DNA from: an uncultured Eubacteriales bacterium
GTDB lineage: Bacteria; Bacillota; Clostridia; Christensenellales; Borkfalkiaceae
Direction: 5' to 3'
NCBI GenBank assembly: GCA_900548285.1
Contig: URKE01000027.1
Coordinates: forward strand, 1-24,272
Length of the DNA: 24,272 nt
Position 1 is the first letter of the stretch, and each line of letters opens with the position of its first letter. A model generated the notes under the pieces. The model saw only the letters and a list, made by a program, of their open reading frames with translations, had not been told where the DNA came from and searched no databases. Positions 7,721-14,528 of the stretch are shown one piece after another. Made by a program: the position numbers and the translations under genes.

Positions 7721-7752
7721 AAAAAAGAACCGCAGAGCAGCGGTTCTTTTTT
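7721..7752. terminator. Bidirectional intrinsic terminator
   Basis: AAAAAAGAACCGC (7721-7733), 6-base loop, GCGGTTCTTTTTT (7740-7752): a perfect 13-pair symmetrical hairpin with a U-tract on either strand. It serves the minus-strand gene ending at 7818 and closes off the LRR remnant. Confidence 0.92.
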
Positions 7753-7817
7753 ATATTGCCCGATTAAAATTTTTATGCTTTGAAAATTTTTATAGTTTGA
7801 AAATGTTTACAGCCCGA

Positions 7818-10800
7818 TTAAAACAAAGTCGCGTCGGCGGTCAACGATTTCGCTTCGCCGTCCACCGAGTCCGTAAGGGCAATTTCAAACGTTCCTTTTG
7901 CGGAAACGCCGGAGATATCGAGCAACGTTATGTCGCCGTGTAACGAAGTAAACGTGAAATCATCGCCGTGTTCGATATAAACGTTCGCCCGACCTAAAAC
8001 GCTGTCTATGGGTTTCAGATCCAATTTAACGTTGAACGCGGGAGCCGCGTAAGAGTAGCCGACGAACACGTCGTCGATACCGAATTTGTTTTTATCGTCT
8101 GCGCTCGTCGCGTCGACAATGGCGTTGTTGATCGTCTGCGTGAAGTTGATCATCTTCAAAACGTATCCGAGAACGTCATCCGCGAACTGTTTTTCCGTCA
8201 CCGTTTCTTCATAACCGCATTTGCCTCTGTAATCCATATCGGAAATCGTTTTGTTCTTTCTGTAAGCCGTGTGCAGGAAAGTACTCGAACATTCGAAGCC
8301 GTTGCATTTGCCGCACCATTTCGCTTCGTTGAGAGAGTTGCGTTTAATAGTTATAAGCCCCTCTTTTCCGTTATAGAAAAGGTAGGAATCTCCGCCTTTA
8401 TCGGCGAACGCCATCTTCGTCACGCCGGATAATTCCCCTCGTGAAATTTTGGCGGCGATATAAACGACGTCTTTGCCGGTTTCGTCTTTTTCCACGTCGA
8501 TTTTCACGTCGACGCCGAGTTCCACGTCCGCTTTGACGATAGACAAAGCGTTAAGATTGACGGGGATTTTGCCCGTTAAGCGGAAACTCTTCCGCCTAGC
8601 GGTGTTTATAAGGTTCAGTAGCAGAGTATCCGCGCTGTCGAAATTAATGTGTTCCGCGCCGATATCGTAAGCCTCGTCGATTTCTTCCTGCGAGGGCGTC
8701 TGAGCGTCTTTGCGGAGACTCAGAGAAATATTGTCGGTCAGCGACGAGCCTTCGGGTTTGCTTACGGATAAAGATAACGTATCTTCGTCCGGGCGCGACA
8801 AAGATATATTCAAATTTCCCGCGCCCTTTAAAAGAGTTTCCGCGTTTACCGTAAGCGACAACGTTTTATCGTTCTCTCTGTCGTAACCGAGAGCGGAAAG
8901 CATGGAAATATAATCGAATATGTTTTCTTTGTCGATTTTAATTTTGAGTAATTCCTTTAATTGCGGAATAGCGTCGGTAAGTTCGGGTAATCTCTTTTTC
9001 AGACAATCGACAAGCGCTTTCGAGCCGATCGAGATTTTCAAATCGCTGTCCGGGTTGACGAGATCGTTTATCGTAAGGTATAATCTTCCTTCCGCATCTT
9101 CCGTCGGCAACACGAACGCTCCGCCGAAACTTATCTGCTTTTTCGTGACCGTGTTATCCGCCGTCGTGCAAGTCAGATCGAGTTTGTCGCCCGTTATCAC
9201 TATTCTGCTCGGCGAAGCGTACAGACGTAAGGTCATGTTCTGTGTTTCGTACGTCTTTCCGTCGATATGCAGTTTCAGCGGCTGAATTTCGAGCGTCAGC
9301 GACTTTTCCGAAAGAGTTTTGTTTTCTATCGAGGTTTTCAGTTCGATGACGGAGTTTAGGACGTCGGAGTAATCTTCGATAATCGCGCAGACGTCCGCGA
9401 AAGAATCGTCCGACGTGTCGAGAGGTTCGATTGTCTTTTTCTGCGATTTGATATAAATCGTAACCCCGTTAACCGTTACGGTCGCGTCCGTGAAAGCGTA
9501 AGAATTTTCGTCGGTCTTTTTCCCGTTTACTATAAGTTCGATATCGATGTTTTCAAACGAAACGGGAACGCGCACCGTCGCCGTGGTTTCGGTTCTTTCA
9601 AGAGTTATCGCCGACATAACGTTTGCAAGATTTTGTTCGAGCAGAGATAAGTCGAATTCGGGAATCCGGATCTCTGTTCCGAGTTGTTGCAAAGCCGCGG
9701 GTATATCCGCAACGGACGCGCGGAGTTTCACGTCGTTAATCGCCGCGAATATCTTGTCGTTTGCGTAAGTCAAACGAATCCCGTTGTCCGTAACAGCCGA
9801 CAAAACAATGTTTTCAGGGTGTTCGACGTCGAGTTTCAGCGTTATGTCCGCCGAAATATCGTAACCCCCTATTTTCGTCTGCAACGCGGCGTTTAAAGGC
9901 GAGCCGGAAAGATAACTTTCAAACATGCTCATAAGAACGTCCGTCGGTTGCGGTTCGGCGGGTTGCGTCGGTTTTGCGGGCAGGGGAGAGGGATTAACGT
10001 TGTCGTCTACCGGCGGAGTTGCGGTGAAATCTATATATCTGGAATAATAATCATAGTGCGGGAACTGCGCGTAATCGTCGATCAGACCTATGTCGGTGAA
10101 TTCTTCCGTGAGGTTTTCTTTGCAGGGAGTGCTTCCGAACAAAGGAACGTTATAGGCGCAATCCGTCGATATCGTATGAATTACCCAGTTTTCGTCCATA
10201 GTGACGTGAAGAATCGCTTTTTCATAGGTTGCAAAATTGCTCGAGCCGCTGTTTGTGCGCATTTCGTAAAGCATACGCGCGGTTGCTTTTTCGTTGTCGA
10301 GATCGTAAGTGAACGAATATAACCCCGTGTTTTCGTCCCGTCCGTCGAACGTGGAGGAAACAATCGTTTCGTCGTTTAGAATATAACCGGTAAGTCCGTT
10401 GCCTCTGTATCCGTATCGGTTGAAAAATTCGTCGCGCGTCAGGGAGTTCGGCGTGTCGTCGGACCAATTCATTTCGGTAACCGAATTCAGTTCCGCCGCC
10501 GAACGATAAAGATAGGTGTCGCCGTGAACGACTCGCTCGTCGCCCGTTTTTACGATTCCGTAACTTGCGGATTGCTTGTAAACGGTATCCCCTTTGACGA
10601 TACGCATCGCGTAAATATCCTGCGTTATGGAAAAGCCTATCTTCGTCGATACGCTCGTTCCTCTTGAAACGCTGCGGAAACTTCCCGCTTCGGTCAGAAC
10701 GGAATTTGCGATATATAAATTAAGGTTAGGGTTATCAAGATAATCCGCAACGGTTTTGTCCGTCGGCTTCACGCTCATTCCGTCATCGGTATTTTCGGGC

Positions 10801-10928
10801 GGAGTCACGCTCTCGCTCCCGCTTTCCTTTAAGCCGGAGCAGGTGATGAACGTTGCTGTTCCGATAAATATAAGCGCGATAATACAGATTACCGTCACTC
10901 TCTTTTTATGTTTCAATATATTTTTCAT
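7818..10928 (-). CDS. Large secreted beta-rich protein of unknown function
   Basis: A 1036-residue protein I do not recognise. The N-terminus has lysines, a hydrophobic segment (about 11-30) and FITC at residues 27-30. The cysteine suggests a lipoprotein, but threonine at -1 makes a poor lipobox, so ordinary secretion or a membrane anchor is also possible. A Ser/Pro/Thr-rich linker follows, then a domain at about 60-300, a proline-rich stretch (about 310-325), and long beta-type repeats with alternating hydrophobic residues (about 340-790). Near 868-904 there is a cysteine cluster, CGKC, EC and KCGYEE, that could bind metal. The ATG is preceded by AAAGG. It is transcribed alone and terminated at 7752-7721. 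A structural or substrate-binding envelope role is only a guess. Confidence 0.8.
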   Translation of the reverse strand: MKNILKHKKRVTVICIIALIFIGTATFITCSGLKESGSESVTPPENTDDGMSVKPTDKTVADYLDNPNLNLYIANSVLTEAGSFRSVSRGTSVSTKIGFSITQDIYAMRIVKGDTVYKQSASYGIVKTGDERVVHGDTYLYRSAAELNSVTEMNWSDDTPNSLTRDEFFNRYGYRGNGLTGYILNDETIVSSTFDGRDENTGLYSFTYDLDNEKATARMLYEMRTNSGSSNFATYEKAILHVTMDENWVIHTISTDCAYNVPLFGSTPCKENLTEEFTDIGLIDDYAQFPHYDYYSRYIDFTATPPVDDNVNPSPLPAKPTQPAEPQPTDVLMSMFESYLSGSPLNAALQTKIGGYDISADITLKLDVEHPENIVLSAVTDNGIRLTYANDKIFAAINDVKLRASVADIPAALQQLGTEIRIPEFDLSLLEQNLANVMSAITLERTETTATVRVPVSFENIDIELIVNGKKTDENSYAFTDATVTVNGVTIYIKSQKKTIEPLDTSDDSFADVCAIIEDYSDVLNSVIELKTSIENKTLSEKSLTLEIQPLKLHIDGKTYETQNMTLRLYASPSRIVITGDKLDLTCTTADNTVTKKQISFGGAFVLPTEDAEGRLYLTINDLVNPDSDLKISIGSKALVDCLKKRLPELTDAIPQLKELLKIKIDKENIFDYISMLSALGYDRENDKTLSLTVNAETLLKGAGNLNISLSRPDEDTLSLSVSKPEGSSLTDNISLSLRKDAQTPSQEEIDEAYDIGAEHINFDSADTLLLNLINTARRKSFRLTGKIPVNLNALSIVKADVELGVDVKIDVEKDETGKDVVYIAAKISRGELSGVTKMAFADKGGDSYLFYNGKEGLITIKRNSLNEAKWCGKCNGFECSSTFLHTAYRKNKTISDMDYRGKCGYEETVTEKQFADDVLGYVLKMINFTQTINNAIVDATSADDKNKFGIDDVFVGYSYAAPAFNVKLDLKPIDSVLGRANVYIEHGDDFTFTSLHGDITLLDISGVSAKGTFEIALTDSVDGEAKSLTADATLF

Positions 10929-11444
10929 AATACTGCCTTTAAAGCCGGATTTGCTTTTTCAGACGTTTTTGCTTTGCGGTTTTAGTATGCGTCGCTTGCG
11001 GCTCGGCCGCGCGTCTGAAAAAATTCTTCTGTTCGGAGAATTGTAGATTTTCGTCGGAAAAATTACTTTTATGTATAATTTTGTCGTTTCCGACGTTTGA
11101 CGAAAAAGTTTTGTCATTTTCTCTTCACGCTTTGATTTTATTCGTTTCCGAAAAAAAACACAAACGAAAACGCCTTTTTGTAGTCTATTAAAAGAAAAGC
11201 GTGGTCTATTATTGCGATACTACGACTCTCCGAATCGGAGAATTTCGCATTTTTGCGCGGAAAACGAGCAAAAAATTAAATTTACGCTATTCACAACAAC
11301 CGTTTTGGCGGGTTCAAACGCAATCGCCTGCGGCTATAAATTTGATTGATTGTTCGTACCCTTGTAGTTTACTATGATTGGCTTGTCTGACATAATTGAG
11401 TTGCGCAATCCTGCAACATTTCACACAACCGGGTGCGTTAAAAC
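10929..11444. other. Gene-free interval with dyads
   Basis: No credible ORF is present. Two inverted repeats stand out: TTTTTCAGACG (10955-10965) with CGTCTGAAAAA (11012-11022), perfect over 11 bases and just upstream of the secreted-protein gene; and TCTCCGA-A-TCGGAGA (11227-11241), an odd-centred 15-base palindrome that could be an operator. The rest is AT-rich with no pattern I can interpret. Confidence 0.5.
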
Positions 11445-11473
11445 TTGAAAAATAAAAAACTTTATGTTATATT
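11445..11473 (+). promoter_or_regulatory. Promoter of the sigma-factor leader
   Basis: TTGAAA (11445-11450), 17-base spacer, TATATT (11468-11473). An overlapping TATAAT begins at 11473. Transcription would start near 11480, about 270 bases before the sigma gene. Confidence 0.6.
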
Positions 11474-11589
11474 ATAATCGATAATATATAGTAATACTGA
11501 ATTAGTAAAAAACAACTTTAGAGAGAGGCAGAACGAGGATAGATACTAACTAAATTAGAACATAAACTCTCGACGGGAGGTAACCGCCT

Positions 11590-11604
11590 ATGAATTACGT
11601 TTAG
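11590..11604 (+). CDS. Four-codon leader peptide (MNYV)
   Basis: ATG AAT TAC GTT TAG, preceded by GGGAGG at 11575-11580 with an ideal 9-base spacing. The stop codon lies four bases before the 5' arm of the terminator hairpin, so a ribosome paused here would cover that arm. Expression is inferred from the ribosome site only. Confidence 0.4.
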   Translation: MNYV

Positions 11605-11607
11605 TTT

Positions 11608-11645
11608 AAAAGCGCAGAGAAAGAATTTTTCCCTTGCGCTTTTTT
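11608..11645 (+). terminator. Leader terminator upstream of sigma gene
   Basis: AAAAGCGCA (11608-11616), 18-base loop, TGCGCTTTT (11635-11643) and a T-run to 11645. The 9-pair stem is perfect. Confidence 0.75.
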
Positions 11646-11750
11646 GTATCAAAAGGAATTTTTTTTAGAAATTTAATGTTTTCACGCAACGAGACGATTT
11701 TTTTGTTGTCTTTATAGGTGAAAGGACGTTGCACAACGAAAAGGAACGTT

Positions 11751-12311
11751 ATGATCGATCAGGAAATTATTGCTTTGTATTGGGCAAAAGAAGAACGCGC
11801 AATATCTGCAACGGCTGAAAAATACGGGAGTTACTGTCACACCATCGCTTACAATATTTTGTATGACCGTTTTGAGGCGGAAGAATGCGTCAACGACACT
11901 TATTTGGGCGCATGGAACAGTATTCCCCCGCAAAGTCCGAACAGATTGGCTGCGTTTCTCGGAAAAATCACCCGCAATCTCGCTTTGAATCGCTACAAGC
12001 GCAACCATGCTGCAAAACGCGGGGGAGGACAAGTTGAAATTGCTTTGTCCGAATTGGAAAACTGTATCCCCGACGTTAAAGGCGTTGAACAAGTTGCGGA
12101 AGAAGCGTTGTTGGTGTCCGTAATAAATCGTTTTTTGTTCGCTCAGACAAAAACGAAACGCAATATTTTCATTCTCAGATACTGGTTTTTGTATTCGATA
12201 CGGGATATTGCGGATATGTACGGCGAAAGAGAAAGCAAAATAAAGGCGTTATTGTTCCGTATGCGCAACGAACTTAAAAAACTTCTCGAAAAGGAGGACA
12301 TTTATCTATGA
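11751..12311 (+). CDS. ECF-type RNA polymerase sigma factor
   Basis: A 186-residue sigma-70 family protein with region 2 (residues about 14-82: YGSYCHTIAYNILYDRFEAE, then ECVNDTYLGAW and TRNLALNRYKR) and region 4 (about 135-180: RNIFILRYWFLYSIRDIADM, then ALLFRMRNELKK). The start is the ATG at 11751, six bases after AAAGGA; a GTG at 11718 lacks a better ribosome site. A small palindrome, CGTTGCACAACG, lies just upstream at 11727-11738. The stop overlaps the next gene's ATG by four bases (ATGA), so the two are translationally coupled. Sigma factors of this type are normally held by a co-expressed membrane anti-sigma; the partner here is unusual (see 12308). Its target promoter is unknown. Confidence 0.88.
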   Translation: MIDQEIIALYWAKEERAISATAEKYGSYCHTIAYNILYDRFEAEECVNDTYLGAWNSIPPQSPNRLAAFLGKITRNLALNRYKRNHAAKRGGGQVEIALSELENCIPDVKGVEQVAEEALLVSVINRFLFAQTKTKRNIFILRYWFLYSIRDIADMYGERESKIKALLFRMRNELKKLLEKEDIYL

Positions 12312-13597
12312 AACGACAAAAAGTTAAATTCAGATGGCTTTCGACATTGGCTACTTGCCTTATTCTGGCATTATGTATCGGTATCACGATTCCGCTCGCC
12401 GGTTGCAATAACACGGAAGCGGAAGCGGAAGCCGGAACGGTGACGATGGAAATCAATCCCGGAGTCGAGTACGTTATTGTCCGTAACGGAAACGTAAAGG
12501 CGGTGCGTTTTCTTAACGACGACGCCGAAAAATTGTTGGAAGAAATCGAGTTGAAAGGACAAAGTCTTAAATCCGCTCTTTCCATTACCGTTGCCGCATA
12601 TAAAACGGCAGGTCTTATGGAAAGTAACGACACCGTATTGATTTCGTTCGACAAAAAATTAAGCGACGACGAAAAACTGAAAGAATCTGTCTCCGAAGTC
12701 GTGAGAGAGGCTCTTGAAAAAACCAAGTCCGTTCATACCGTGGTTTATGCTGCCGCGACGGACAACGAGGAAACGGCAGCCATTGCTAAAAAATACGGCG
12801 TATCGCAAGGCAAAGCACAACTTATCGCCGACGCAAAGAAAAACAGCAGCATGTCCGAAGAGGACATTGCAAATCTGCCCCTTGACGAACTTGTCGGACT
12901 GCAAAAAGACGTTAACTCAACCGTTATCGACTCCGAATATATCGGTATACTCAAAGCGAAAGCAATTGCATTGAACGACTCGGGTTGCGCGGTAAGAGTG
13001 GAATTTACCGAGGCAAGGCTTATCGATAAAGGAGTCAAATATCCTTATTATCGTCTTGTATTCAACGACAAGCACACGCAATGGACTTACCTCGTAAATG
13101 CGGTAAACGGCGATATTCTCGAAAAGAACGAAGTTGCGCTGTTCATATCTTTGGAAGAAGCGAAAGACGTTGCCCTGAAAGATGCGGGAATTAAAGATAA
13201 ACCCGAAATGAAAGTCGTGTTTACCAAAGAAGAATTGAGCCGCAATTCCGGTCGTCCGTGCTGGATTCTGGAGTTTTACACGGCAGAATTTCAATATAGT
13301 TACAAAATCGACGCGAAAACGGGCGAGATAATCTTTTTCGATTATCATATCGATATAAGAAAAGCAAAGGAAATCGCCTTGACGGATGCGGGCGTGTATG
13401 AGGAAATTGCAAAGATAACGTTCACCGCAGAAGAGTACGTCGGAGGCGGTATAAAGACCCCGTATTTCTACTTCGTGTTCAATAACGACGCTATACAATG
13501 GACTTACCGCATTGACGCCACAAGCGGAATCATACTTTACAATGCGAAAGAATCGACTAAAGCATTTATACAGAGCAGAATTCATAATGTGAGATAG
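12308..13597 (+). CDS. RsgI-like domain / triple PepSY lipoprotein
   Basis: A 429-residue secreted protein. A short basic N-terminus and hydrophobic segment end in a good lipobox, LAGC at residues 30-33, predicting lipidation at C33. Residues about 43-114 match the RsgI extracytoplasmic domain (VTMEINPGVEY, NDDAEKLLEEIELKG, then SALSITVAAYKTAGLM), with the Asn50-Pro51 pair at which RsgI proteins cleave themselves. After a helical linker come three PepSY repeats at about 214-275, 281-345 and 347-415, each with a KAKxIAL-type helix and a closing strand (GDILEKN, GEIIFFD, SGIILYN). Typical RsgI proteins have a cytoplasmic anti-sigma domain of about 50 residues before the membrane helix; here only about ten residues precede it. 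It probably senses an envelope signal for the sigma factor, but how it would hold the sigma is unclear. Confidence 0.85.
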   Translation: MKRQKVKFRWLSTLATCLILALCIGITIPLAGCNNTEAEAEAGTVTMEINPGVEYVIVRNGNVKAVRFLNDDAEKLLEEIELKGQSLKSALSITVAAYKTAGLMESNDTVLISFDKKLSDDEKLKESVSEVVREALEKTKSVHTVVYAAATDNEETAAIAKKYGVSQGKAQLIADAKKNSSMSEEDIANLPLDELVGLQKDVNSTVIDSEYIGILKAKAIALNDSGCAVRVEFTEARLIDKGVKYPYYRLVFNDKHTQWTYLVNAVNGDILEKNEVALFISLEEAKDVALKDAGIKDKPEMKVVFTKEELSRNSGRPCWILEFYTAEFQYSYKIDAKTGEIIFFDYHIDIRKAKEIALTDAGVYEEIAKITFTAEEYVGGGIKTPYFYFVFNNDAIQWTYRIDATSGIILYNAKESTKAFIQSRIHNVR

Positions 13598-13680
13598 TAA
13601 AATTTTATTAAAAATTTTATGGGTTGTTCTTTTTAGCATAAAGACAAAAAAGGAAAAAAACAACGCTAATATCAAAAACA

Positions 13681-13717
13681 AACCCTACGGATTTGCAGTC
13701 CGTTTTATCACGTTTGC
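13681..13717 (-). other. tRNA anticodon-arm-like remnant (GCA loop)
   Basis: On the minus strand ACGGA-CTGCAAA-TCCGT (13703-13687) forms a perfect five-pair stem with a seven-base loop reading anticodon GCA (Cys), preceded by CGTGATAAA and followed by AGGGTTTG. No acceptor stem or T-arm can be found, so this is not a tRNA gene. It may be the scar of an element that integrated at a tRNA. Confidence 0.4.
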
Positions 13718-13753
13718 CGTTCAAATCGATTTTTATGCCGAAATATTCGTTAG

Positions 13754-13800
13754 AAAAGAATAATACGAACTCTAACTTATCGTCAGGGTTCGTATTATTC
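13754..13800 (-). terminator. Terminator of the DUF3592-like gene
   Basis: A 16-pair stem (13758-13773 with 13785-13800, one G-U pair) has an 11-base loop. On the minus strand it is followed by TTTT. It lies about 70 bases after the stop at 13873. The plus-strand side lacks a T-run. Confidence 0.6.
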
Positions 13801-13872
13801 ACTAATGGCGGAGCGTTAGTAACGTAAATCGAATAATATAGCCACTTTACGCTAACCAATCTAAACGTAAAC

Positions 13873-14388
13873 TTAGCCTATATTATTTTCGTCATCAAAT
13901 CTTTTTTTATCAAATATTGCACGTTCACCGTATACAAGAATGGGAACAAGCGTCATTTGTTGTAATTTTTCATAAATTTTTTGACTAACTTGCTCTTGGC
14001 TTTCGCATAAATTGCCGGAATCGTCCGTGTATTCAAACTTTAAGTTATATATAGTGTAATTAGAAACGCAACCGTTATTATTTTCAGTCACTTCCGTTTC
14101 GGTTAAGTCTGTTATTCTACCGTTTTCGGAATGACCTTTATGGGCAACCTCAAGTGACTTTTTACCGTCGATAATCATTTTTGCTCCGTTGCCAATGAAA
14201 CCTATTGCCGCAATAATCATTATTCCGCCAATTAGGCACATAAATATTGTTCCAAATTTATCTTCAGGGTCGTATGACTTGATTCCCGAACTAATTACAA
14301 TAATAGCAATTAGCACAGCAATTAAGGCGATTACAATTCTTACAATACCACCAATCATAGTTCCGCGATTAAATTTTTTCTTTTCCAT
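13873..14388 (-). CDS. Small membrane protein, DUF3592-like
   Basis: A 171-residue protein with two membrane helices (about 9-33 and 46-70) and a C-terminal soluble beta-type domain containing GRITDLTETEV, YNLKFEYTDDSGN and VPILVYGERAIFDK, which resembles the DUF3592 layout of a membrane-anchored domain with a closing V-Y strand. The start is the ATG at 14388, eight bases after AGAGG; an upstream ATG at 14439 adds 17 residues and has no ribosome site. It has its own promoter and terminator, so it is a single-gene unit. Function unknown; the DUF assignment is tentative. Confidence 0.75.
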   Translation of the reverse strand: MEKKKFNRGTMIGGIVRIVIALIAVLIAIIVISSGIKSYDPEDKFGTIFMCLIGGIMIIAAIGFIGNGAKMIIDGKKSLEVAHKGHSENGRITDLTETEVTENNNGCVSNYTIYNLKFEYTDDSGNLCESQEQVSQKIYEKLQQMTLVPILVYGERAIFDKKRFDDENNIG

Positions 14389-14459
14389 TGAATTAACCTC
14401 TTTGCATTTTTGGCAAAACTGAATTATGCATTTTGACACATTTGTCTTGCTCGTTTATT

Positions 14460-14488
14460 ATTATAGCATAAATTTCTGAATTTTTCAA
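14460..14488 (-). promoter_or_regulatory. Promoter of the DUF3592-like gene
   Basis: On the minus strand TTGAAA (14488-14483), 17-base spacer, TATAAT (14465-14460) with an extended -10 TG. It lies just downstream of the recombinase stop. Confidence 0.7.
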
Positions 14489-14528
14489 CCGCTATTGAGT
14501 TTGCGGACGTAGAATTTCGGAATAAACT

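Larger units (their letters stand above)
11480..11645 (+). promoter_or_regulatory. Attenuator leader with micro-ORF before sigma gene
   Basis: The leader of about 165 bases joins a promoter to an intrinsic terminator that lies over 100 bases before the sigma gene. It contains GAGAG (11521-11525) facing CTCTC (11567-11571), AACTAAA (11548-11554) complementary to TTTAGTT (11600-11606), and a micro-ORF at 11590-11604 that abuts the terminator. It could work as a conditional attenuator or yield a free small RNA. I could not match it to T-box, ZTP, lysine or c-di-GMP riboswitch consensus. Confidence 0.5.

Noticed and set aside
7500..7943. 147-residue plus-strand ORF as a real gene
   Set aside because: Only the first part is LRR-like; the rest runs through a terminator and antisense to the secreted-protein gene.
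11575..11589. GGGAGGTAACCGCC as a T-box antiterminator or ZTP riboswitch core
   Set aside because: It differs from the T-box GGGTGG-ACCGCG consensus and lacks specifier-loop features; the ZTP hallmark bases are missing. It is better explained as the ribosome site of the micro-ORF.
13617..13859. 80-residue minus-strand ORF
   Set aside because: It has no ribosome site, overlaps the terminator hairpin, and part of it (DKTDCKSVGF) is merely the translation of the tRNA-like anticodon arm.
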